Assembly (NCBI GenBank): GCA_018350325.1
Contig: JAEVLN010000025.1
Coordinates: 661,799 to 725,798, forward strand
Source of the DNA: Globodera rostochiensis
Lineage: Eukaryota > Nematoda > Chromadorea > Rhabditida > Heteroderidae
DNA length: 64,000 nucleotides
Direction: 5' to 3'
In this document: piece after piece, positions 19,201-27,023 of the stretch
How positions within the stretch are numbered: the stretch's first letter is position 1
Layout: every line of letters begins with the position of its first letter
The notes under the pieces: model-generated
Told to the model about the DNA's origin: nothing
What the model saw: the letters and a program-made list of their open reading frames with translations, nothing else
Databases searched by the model: none
Position numbers and translations under genes: made by a program

Positions 19201-20823
19201 TTGCCGCTGGTGATGCAATTGGGACAGGCCACTTTTGCCGAGATGAAGTTCGGCTCGTGGTTTTTGCGTTCCGGTTGTTGAGGTGTGACTGACAGATGTT
19301 GCATTGTCTCCAAGTCAAAGGCGATAATGCGGTAGTCTTCTAGATCTTTGGGCACAAGAGGCAAAATGAAGCAGCCGCGGCTCGCATGGTAGTTGTTACA
19401 GAGCTGGCAGAAACGTTCACCGCAAACATGTCCCTGAATTTTATACAATCAATCAAATTTTTTGTATAATATTTACGTCGCGTCCATGTTGTGTGTTGTT
19501 CGGCACATCCCAAATAACTCCGCAGTCCTTGCACTTTTTCGACCGTTTGCAGAATGCAGACCGGACGTGATGGTGATAGCAGTCGTTGTTCTTGAAATTT
19601 TTGTTGCAGGTCGCACAGTGTTTGAAGAAGTTGTCATATGGTGCGCAGGGGAATGATGGTCCAGCACGTCCACAAAATCTGCATCGCGCCTTGCAGGACT
19701 TATTGTGCTCTGGCGCTCTACGGTACGGCACTTCACACTCCAAGCAGTATCTTCGTCCAAAAAGACCACTCTGATTCTGCACGCCATCGAAATGGCTGTT
19801 GTCAAAGTACAGGAGGATTGGCGTGTCGTATCTGTCGTCAATGTATTTGTAGAGCGGCTTATATTGACCAGTCGATCCAAAGATGAACACAGCAAATCGA
19901 TTTTGTTGTTGCGCGTTGTTCCAGTAGTCGACGACGCGCGGCACATACGTGTCCGCGTCGTATGCATTCAAACTCAATGGAACTCCAATTTGTTGCATTA
20001 GTCGTAAAGTGTCTTGTTGTAATTGTCCCCGTTGCCCATGACGACTGTGCAAGTAGTCCAGGAATTTCCATCGTGGCCAGCTGCACGTTTTGTCCACCTT
20101 TGTTGCTTGCAGCGCATAGAAGAGACAGTAACTGTCTTCGTCATTGCGAATCTTAAACTGTCACTTTTGTAGACAATCAATCAAATTTGGTGTAAAAACC
20201 TTTATCAGACACTGGTCGTGTACTTTGTGACGGATCGGTGCCAGCTTTCGCCGCGCTCCTCCTTTCAGTTTCCTTTTCGAGGGCAATCCATTACGGTCGA
20301 CGGTTGTTATGGTGATCGTAAACGGCTCTCCAAAGAGACTGACGTTATCTTGTTGTTTGCTCTGGGCGACTTTGTTGAACAAATTCAATATTGTGTTGAT
20401 GGTGTTGTCGGTGATCTGCCGAACAGGCACTGGAATGTCACCACCGGTCAGCAGCGGACTACTGATCATGCAGCCAAGATGAGTAGGCTCAATGCCTCGT
20501 TCACGGCTGTCTTGTTTTGCCTCATCAATACAATACTGGAAGACTCCAGCAAGCATGCCTTCGGGATCTGCTGGGACGTCCTGTATGCTGAATGCCGTTT
20601 TTAACTTCACATAATGAAATTTAACGACGTGCTCGATGTTGCTATGCAGTTTTTTCACGTAGTCTTTTGGAAGTTTTTTGGTCGATGTTGACGCTCCTTC
20701 CCCATGCTGAACACTGTCCAACATATGGACGACTCCAAGGAGTTGGTTGACGAGAAAGCCGTGACGCGGCTTTTTTGGAGCAAGAATATCGTCAATAGAA
20801 AAATTGGAAGGGCGTTTGGACAT
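16266..20823 (-). CDS. polB: Protein-primed DNA polymerase B, 10 exons (1,386 aa)
   Basis: Replicates the element. Exons (- strand): 20823-20200, 20157-19477, 19433-18939, 18893-18185, 18139-17797, 17749-17178, 17131-16940, 16897-16802, 16758-16628, 16583-16266. The nine introns are 42-47 bp, all GT..AG, and all phases agree. Exonuclease motifs: FDLET (D475, E477), FGGRFD (D580), YCTNDV (D708). Polymerase motifs: A YYDFTSLYP (D942), B KRSLAKLCLNNLW (to W1142, rebuilt across an intron), C YTDTDS (D1238, D1240, also across an intron). The N-terminal third has Cys/His-rich zinc-binding segments. All catalytic residues are present. It is the only core gene with introns, so it must be spliced in the nucleus. 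Confidence 0.95.
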
Positions 20824-20919
20824 TTTATTTAATTTATCTGAGAGAAGGGGGAATAAACCCTCTTTTTTAAGAATGAATTATGGAATATATAATGAAATTG
20901 TAAAGAGGAAAATAGGGTG

Positions 20920-21070
20920 CAGCTACAGACGGCTGTTCGTCAAATGAAATCAGCTACAGACGGCTGTTCGTCAAATGGAAATCAGCTACAGACGGCTGTT
21001 CGTCAAATGGAAATCAGCTACAGACGGCTGTTCGTCAAATGGAAATCAGCTACAGACGGCTGTTCGTCAA
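20920..21070 (+). repeat. Iteron-like 32-bp direct repeats (5 copies)
   Basis: Copies begin at 20920 (31 bp), 20951, 20983, 21015 and 21047, each starting 'cagctacagacggctgttcg' and ending 'tcaaatggaaat'. They are nearly identical and lie 97-247 bp upstream of the polymerase ATG. Confidence 0.93.
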
Positions 21071-21317
21071 TATTTAAAAAATATTAAACCAATCTTGGCC
21101 TGATGAGCAGCGCACTGGAAGCACAAGACGACAGGGCACCTGAAATGTCGCGGGAAATTAGTTTAGTAAATTGAACAACCTTGAAGAGCTAAAAGATTGC
21201 TGCCAGGATAAACGGAGCTCGGGAGCAACCGCCCTGGTTAACAGCAAAAATACAATAAATTACAAATGAATTGCCAAAATGATCGGGTGTGCCAAAGTGA
21301 TCTACGTGATGCGTATG

Positions 21318-21433
21318 CTCCGCCCATTTTAATCAATTTCGTGGACAAATCAATATCTGTCGTTGACAGATCAATAAATATCCTTGACAATCTGATCCGA
21401 TTCAAGCTGTAACACAGGCTCCGCCCCATTTTG
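21318..21433 (-). promoter_or_regulatory. Two reverse GC-box elements
   Basis: Read on the - strand, 21331-21318 is 'taaaatgggcggag' and 21433-21418 is 'caaaatggggcggagcc'. The first is identical to 15441-15454. The repeated long match suggests a factor-binding site specific to the element. Confidence 0.55.
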
Positions 21434-21533
21434 CAAAAGCTTTACCGTTTCCCTCCACTCATTCAGATATTCAATTTATTCCTTTTTCTACAAAATTGTA
21501 CATTTTTAATTAAGCTCTGTTATTTATTTCTAA

Positions 21534-22413
21534 ATGTCTGAAACGAGAAAGCGTTGCGCTGATGATGATGATGATGTGCTATTTGTGGGGGAGTACAAGC
21601 GTTGTAAAATTGTGAAACGCCGTTTGCCGGCTGAGCTCATGTATGAATTCATCAACTTCATCCCGCTCATGTATTTATTTGGAGGAATTAATCGGAAACC
21701 AGGTATTCAAATGAATAACTAAATTAAACGATTATTTTTTATTCAGCAAGAAGAGCCCCGTCCTCCTGTATTGCACCGATCAATTGGGCATTTGACTCAT
21801 TCCGTTCTAAACGACAAAAGCATTACAACAATTTGGTTTGTTGAATTTTTTGCTACCAATATTTTGAAGTTGTATATTTAAGAAGCCGATTTTCGTCAAA
21901 TTTGATGCTTTCGTCCAGGAAGAACCTACACCCAGTGGCAAGAGAGCGGGCCAGTGGCAAATTCAAGAGCAAATCAGCGGTGAAAAGTTTGTTGATGAGC
22001 TTCGAGTCTACATATGCTACGGTCGATCGGCAAATTATAACGATCTGGTGATAGGATCTCGGGCATTCAATGTAAAATATAATATTTTAATTGTAACAAT
22101 AAATTTTATTTAGTCGGTTATCATGGGACAGCTATGTGGTCAACTCTTGGATTTTGTGACAAAGTCCGCCAACCCATCAAGCGCACGAAAAAGAACTTGT
22201 TTCGGGGTATTCTACAAGGAGGACGAACCGTCTATTTTGCGCACATCAATTACAAATATGGTGTCCAGTGGAATCTGGCCTCTTGTGAGATCGGATGGAC
22301 AACAAATGTTTTACCTTTACAATTCACACCTCAATCTCCTTTTGGGATTTTTGAAAATTTACCAACACTCACAATTTTGTAACCACTTTTTTTTCTTTCT
22401 TTGTGTATTGTAA
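21534..22413 (+). CDS. Spliced Maverick accessory protein, 4 exons (248 aa)
   Basis: Exons are 21534-21702, 21747-21835, 21883-22071 and 22114-22413, with GT..AG introns of 44, 47 and 42 bp and consistent phases. The protein starts MSETRKRCADDDDDVLF with an acidic run, then basic residues (KRCKIVKRR). The middle is KPIFVKFDAFVQEEPTPSGK, and a helical C-terminal part begins SVIMGQLCGQLLDF. The last exon is also open in a second frame (from 22134), but that frame does not join the third exon. No family recognised. Its position divergent from the polymerase suggests an early or regulatory gene. Confidence 0.65.
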
Positions 22414-22647
22414 TTTTTATTATGTTTATTACATTTCATATTCTGCATTTTAAATAAACTTTTGTTTTGGACACCTTTTGGATGGGCGGTGATTTATTAC
22501 CATATCATGAGAAACCTTCATAGTGGTTATGCCAACACCCCCGGAAGTGGTTTCCCTTATCAGATTATGCACCTCATTCTTCAAGTTTTTCCTTGTTCCA
22601 TTTTTCCTTTCGATCAATGGTGGCAATATTTTTTTTATTTTTTACAG

Positions 22648-23373
22648 ATGGCAAAAATTAACCGAAATCGCCGAACCGTACAACAACCAAAAAAATTTTC
22701 TATAAGCAACAAAAAAGGCCCCGCAAAATGGGCAAAAATGCATCAGCAACAACAAAAACAACATTTGGCATTGTTGCATGGTCTGAGTATGGAGAAAGGG
22801 GCAATGGAGAAGATGTTGAATGAGCGCATTCAACATTTGGAACGAGAAGTTGCGCTCCTAAAAATTGGACATCAGCAGCAGCAGACACTTGAGACGCGTG
22901 TTAGCGTGTCGCTAATGGAGTGCGATGGTTCAACATCTTCAGCGATGCAGTTAGATGAGCCAATAATGGATTCCTCTGCAGGGCTGCCTGGATGTTCAAC
23001 CCGAGGCGCCCCCACAAGTTTCGGTAAAACACTTTTTAACCCAGGGCTGCGATATTTGTGGATTTTTCCTCATTCTGTGGTTTTTGAAAAGGCCAATGAG
23101 GATTTTTTTAAATGCGGATTTTTGTAGTTTTTCGAGATATCTGAGGGTTTTAAGTCTCATTAATGCTTGAAGCAAACTTAACATAAATTTGTGTTATAAT
23201 GAAAAAATGACGAATTTGCGTATTTTAAATATCAAATGAGGATTTTTTAATGTTCAAATGTAAAATTTTGAGATCGCAGCCCAGATTTACCTATTGATAA
23301 ATTTAATCGATTTTTTTTCGCCACAGCATGTGCATTTGCCATGGACTTAAAGCGCCGCAAGATGGGCAAATAG
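22648..23373 (+). CDS. Basic coiled-coil protein, 2 exons (140 aa)
   Basis: Exons are 22648-23023 and 23327-23373, joined in phase 1; unspliced, the frame would run to 23127 through transposon-like sequence. The protein begins MAKINRNRRTVQQPKKF (basic), then Gln-rich and a predicted coiled coil (MEKMLNERIQHLEREVALLKIG), then Ser/Asp-rich, ending MDLKRRKMGK. The ATG directly follows 'ttttttacag', so a 5' non-coding exon is possible. Function unknown; the layout would fit a DNA-binding or scaffold protein. Confidence 0.6.
23044..23282. mobile_element. Small inverted-repeat element (MITE) in an intron
   Basis: Bounded by GGGCTGCGAT and its reverse complement ATCGCAGCCC (10 bp), 239 bp in all, AT-rich inside and without coding capacity. 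It fills most of the 303-bp intron of the coiled-coil gene, which is far longer than the ~45-bp introns elsewhere in the element. No clear target duplication was seen. Confidence 0.55.
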
Positions 23374-23731
23374 GAAAACCAAAAAGAGGTGGATGATTGG
23401 GGGTGACAGAGAATAAACCTTGTTTTCGTAATAAAAATTGTTGATGCAATAAATTTAAATGATGAAAAACAAAATCAAACAGACTCTGAAAATGTGTAAA
23501 ATCTAAATTTTTTAAATGTTTGTCCGTTTGATTTGTAAGCATGTTTGAAACCAAAAAAAAACAGTAACAAGGTTTGAATTTTGTCAGAATGATTTGAAGT
23601 AAATTTAAAAAATCCAAAGACCATGTTCAGCCCTCCATTTCTTTCCTTATAAAATCAATCAGAGTTGCGGCCGCCTAAATAAAACCCTTTTTAAAATTTG
23701 TCCAAACTTTTTTTAAAAATTTTTTGAGGCA

Positions 23732-23734
<3 letters not shown>
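23374..23734. other. AT-rich stretch, no gene seen
   Basis: Non-coding AT-rich DNA between the coiled-coil gene and a GA-repeat region. It holds possible polyadenylation words (aataaacc near 23412, aataaatt near 23448) for the + strand gene. Confidence 0.5.
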
Positions 23735-23798
<64 letters not shown>

Positions 23799-24257
23799 AT
23801 CTAGAGGGTTAGAGTAGCCAATATTAAAAAAGGCCGGTCTTTCCCTCTAAATTCTCGAGATTGAGCTCTCGGCAGGTAGTCAACACAAAGGAAGACCGGC
23901 TGCCGAGAGCCCAGACAAAGTGAAAGAAAGAGAGAGAGAGAATCTAGAGGGTTAGAGTAGCCAATATTAGAAAAGGCCGGTCTAATCCCCCTAGATTCTC
24001 GAGATTGAGCTCTCGGCAGGTAGTCAACACAAAGGAAGACCGGCTGCCGAGAGCCCAGACAAGTGAAAGAAAGAGAGAGAGAAAGAGAGAGAAAGAGAGA
24101 GAAAGAGGGAGAAAGAGAGAGAAAGAGAGAGAAAGAGAGAGAGAAAGAGAGAGAAAGAGAGAGAAAGAGAGAGAAAGAGAAAGAAAGAAAGAAAGAGAAA
24201 AAGAGAGAGAGAAAGAAAGAGAGAGAGAGAGAAAGAAAGAGAGAGAAAGAAAGAGAA

Positions 24258-24288
<31 letters not shown>

Positions 24289-24300
24289 AAAAAAGAAAGA
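23735..24300. repeat. (GA)n microsatellite with two ~137-bp direct repeats
   Basis: GA-rich tracts at about 23738-23797 and 24063-24300 surround two near-identical copies (23797-23930 and 23936-24066) of a unit containing 'gagattgagctctcggcagg' and 'gaccggctgccgagagccc', which can form a hairpin. The repeats put long Ser/Leu/Phe or Arg/Glu frames on both strands, most likely without meaning. Confidence 0.9.
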
Positions 24301-26418
24301 GATTTTTTAACACCTCGGTGCGTTGTTTTTCCGTTGCTTCTGTGCCAAATGCAATGGGTGTGCTCAAAACTGCTGCGGTGCCGAGTTTGGCCTTGACTGA
24401 AAAAAGAAAATTTAAAAAATTTGAAAAAAATTTTTGAAAAATTAAACTTACGTTGTTGGAACAATGCATGCTTCTCCAATTTGATCAAGAGGTGGTGCGC
24501 GACGGGTTGTCCCGCTAATGCCGAAAGTACTGCATCTATCGTAGAATCTTCTACGAACGATGCCGTTATTTCAAGGCTGTCCGACCAGCTGCTTCGGACC
24601 CACGAGTCATTGCCTCGCCAATCTAAATTTTAAAATGTGTTTTTAAAAATAAAAATTTTTTTTTAAAAATTCACTTACTTTTCCACTCAAGAAAATACAT
24701 TCTTTCGCCATTGTATGCTGACGAAGCGAGAACTTTTGAAACTTCAAAAGTATCCTCCGGTAAACCCGGATCGTGGGTTACTTTCGATGAAATCTTGCCC
24801 TTTGGCACCACCACAAGAAGTTTTTCCTAAAATTTCGAGAAAAAATGGTTTTTTTTCTCAAAATTTCGACCTTTTTTTTGTTGTTGTGGTTCCGTCTCCT
24901 CTTTTGCACTCTTTTGCTGGTTGCAGTTGTTGTTGATGATGATGATGAAGTTGGTGATGATGTTGGTGGTGGTTCAACAGCAGCAGCAGCCGACGCCGCG
25001 GTGATTGTTGTTGGTGGTGGTGGTTCAGCAGCAGCAGCAGCAGCAACAGCAACGGCTGAGGTTGTTTTTGTTTTTCGTGGCAATGCAGCTGACTGTTGTC
25101 TCGACGCGGCGCGGATGGCGCGTGCGCGTCCTCTCGTCTCCATTTGAACGCCTCCGACCACCGCACCACACCCCTGAAGACACGCGCGAGAAAAGCAACC
25201 CGGCTCGTTGCAGTTGGAGCAGACGTTGCCTTAAACATTGAATGATAAATCAAAAGATAAATTAAATCAAAAATTGTTAATGGTAAAGTTACAAACCAGT
25301 ATGTGAGACTCCTTGGCCACCACCGCCTCCCGTAAACGGACAATGATGTGCAGAATGGTCTGATCCAAAGCAGTTGGAACAGACAATGTCACTGTCTTAA
25401 ACAATTAAAAAAATTTTAAGTGATCAACATTTGATCAGTCTATTGATTAAATGCATAAAAATAAATATTTTATTAATTGCTCAATCATTTGTTTGATCAG
25501 ACTAAAAAATTAAGTGGCTTACCTTCGCCATTGCCGCCATCACCAATAAGACACTCGTGAGAAAAGTGGCCCGGTTCGTTGCAGTTGGTGCAGACGGTGC
25601 CACTGTTGCCGCCTTAAACAATTAATAATAATTTATTTTAATTGATCAAACCAAAAAAAATCAAAAAATTACGTTGATTATGGTAAACAATCACTCACCT
25701 TCAACGCCGCCACCTGCCTGAGGACACTCACGAGAAAAGTGGACCGGCTCGTTGGAGCTTACGGTGCCACTGTTGCCGCCTTAAACAATTAATAATAATT
25801 TATTTCAATTGATCAAACCAAAAAATCAAAAAATTACGTTGATTATGGTAAACAATCACTCACCTTCAACGCCGCCACCTGCCTGAGGACACTCACGAGA
25901 AAAGTGGACCGGCTCGTTGGAGCTTACGGTGCCACTGTTGCCGCCTTAAACAATTAATAATAATTTATTTCAATTGATCAAACCAAAAAAATCAAAAAAT
26001 TACGTTGATTATGGTAAACAATCACTCACCTTCAACGCCGCCACCTGCCTGAGGACACTCACGAGAAAAGTGGACCGGCTCGTTGGAGCTTACGGTGCCA
26101 CTGTTGCCGCCTTAAACAATTAATAATAATTTATTTCAATTGATCAAACCAAAAAAATCAAAAAATTACGTTGATTATGGTAAACAATCACTCACCTTCA
26201 ACGCCGCCACCTGCCTGAGGACATTCTAACAGACGCTTGATCAAATCTGCCTTAAGTCCAGACGGAGCCAAGTTTCTTTTCTTGAGTTGTACTCGTAGTT
26301 GGACCACCTAAGTAAAAATTTATGTTTGAATTTAAAACATTTCATTTAAATATTAAAGTCAAAATTATTTATTTCTAAATTTTACAGTGAATTTTGCCAA
26401 GTCTTCCTGTGATGCCAT
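23801..26418 (-). CDS. SAP / zinc-knuckle / chromodomain-like protein, 11 exons
   Basis: Exons (- strand): 26418-26386, 26307-26196, 26110-26030, 25944-25864, 25779-25699, 25612-25523, 25395-25297, 25229-24871, 24826-24679, 24622-24452, 24396 onward; all phases agree. Residues ~8-42 are a SAP domain (VVQLRVQLKKRNLAPSGLKA). Zinc knuckles follow: intact CTNCNEPGHFSHEC and CSNCFGSDHSAHHC, and a variant with Cys for His (CSNCNEPGCFSRAC). Three 81-bp exons before them encode damaged knuckles (SSNEPVHFSREC). Exon 8 is Ala/Pro/Thr-rich then basic. Exons 9-10 give a chromodomain-like FEVSKVL ... MYFLEWKNWRGNDSW. The last exon stays open through a (TC)n tract to 23801, so the true 3' end is uncertain. 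Likely binds DNA or RNA and chromatin. Confidence 0.65.
25699..26191 (-). repeat. Tandem exon-plus-intron duplication (~165 bp, 3 copies)
   Basis: Units of 165-166 bp, each an 81-bp exon plus ~85-bp intron, are almost identical, including 'caattaataataatttattt' in the intron. Each copy is phase 1-1, so each adds 27 residues. Compared with the intact knuckle exon at 25523-25612, the copies lack the first two zinc-binding cysteines. Confidence 0.9.
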
Positions 26419-26686
26419 TTCAGAATATCAAAAAAACTTTTGCTTTCTGTAAATAAGAATTATTATAAATTAATATTTTTATAATTAGGGGGGGGGGAGA
26501 CAATCAATGAAGGCTAAAATGAAAGAAGAACATTGCACAAATTGCCCCCCCCCCTACTTTTCCATCTTTGAAGTGAGTGACTTCTCACCATCCTCACCAC
26601 AGAGAAGTTTGGCGTCCCCTTCCAATCAATGCCATCCCCATTCCTTCTCCATCTTCCCCCTTTTTCCCCGATAAAATTCCCAGGGA
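26419..26686. other. 5' flank of the SAP gene
   Basis: Contains a G run (26489-26498), a C run near 26545 and C/T-rich DNA up to the terminal repeat. No gene is supported; the frames here mirror composition. Confidence 0.5.
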
Positions 26687-27017
26687 CCATCTCAAAAACC
26701 GCAATCAATTTACCCCAAAACCAATTATCCCTCCAAAGGGTTTGCGGTTAAGGCAAAACCAAACCCCCAATACCCTGAGGTTCGTCCAAACCCATCGAGA
26801 TCCCGCCCCTAGCGGTACACACAAAGGGTAAAAATAAACCGCAATTAAACTCAATTTATCCCACCCAAAACCCCCAAGGGTTTGCGGTTAAACCCCCCCG
26901 CCATAGGTTTAGGCTTCTCCCGAAGGCGGCACCTCAAAGGGAAAAAAAGTGCCCCATAGGTTTAGGCTAGTGCGCGAAAAGTTCGCGCGCTACAGAGCAG
27001 TGGCAGGTGGTACTACT
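26687..27017 (-). repeat. Maverick right terminal inverted repeat
   Basis: Reverse complement of the left terminus, ending GGTGGTACTACT. It is 331 bp because of an extra ~50-bp segment with a second copy of 'ccataggtttaggct' and a 'gggaaaaaaagtgcc' stretch. The palindrome 'gcgcgaaaagttcgcgc' is conserved. Confidence 0.93.
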
Positions 27018-27023
27018 AGGAGG
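27018..27023. repeat. Target-site duplication, right copy (AGGAGG)
   Basis: Identical to 2431-2436 and directly outside the right terminus; the satellite monomer resumes with 'ccagagtaatttgg'. Confidence 0.95.

Larger units (their letters stand above)
20824..21533. promoter_or_regulatory. Divergent control region with repeats and GC boxes
   Basis: This 710-bp region lies between the polymerase start (- strand) and the spliced gene at 21534 (+ strand). It holds five 32-bp repeats (20920-21070), a stretch without recognisable features (21071-21300), and two reverse GC boxes (21318-21331 and 21418-21433). It is the best candidate in the element for early promoters or an internal replication control region (inference). 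Confidence 0.5.
2437..27017. mobile_element. Complete Maverick/Polinton DNA transposon (24,581 bp)
   Basis: The boundaries are set by inverted termini starting AGTAGTACCACC and by 6-bp direct duplications outside them. Between them are the core Polinton genes: protein-primed DNA polymerase B, retroviral-type integrase, FtsK/HerA-like packaging ATPase, adenain-like cysteine protease, major and minor capsid proteins, plus several accessory genes. The capsid, ATPase, integrase and protease genes lie on the + strand at 6-16 kb and the polymerase on the - strand at 16-21 kb. No stop or frameshift was found in the core genes, so it may be autonomous. The termini have diverged by one extra ~50-bp segment on the right. 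Confidence 0.97.

Noticed and set aside
17117..20156. Many + strand frames under the polymerase gene
   Set aside because: Antisense shadows of polB exons; none has recognisable motifs and the polB motifs explain the region.
20920..21070. CRISPR-like array of 32-bp repeats
   Set aside because: Repeats directly abut, with no spacers.
21103..21165. CTGATGAG followed later by GAAA, as in a hammerhead ribozyme
   Set aside because: The intervening bases do not form stem II and no flanking stems I and III pair.
22134..22382. Alternative frame in the last exon of the 21534 gene (RQPIKRTKKNLFRGIL...)
   Set aside because: It looks protein-like, but it cannot be joined to the preceding exon without a stop; the chosen frame fits the splice phases. 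RNA data would decide.
23801..24488. Long Ser/Leu/Phe and Arg/Glu frames through the GA tract
   Set aside because: Dinucleotide repeats have no stop codons in any frame; the length is compositional. Only the first ~40 codons after 24396 look like real coding.
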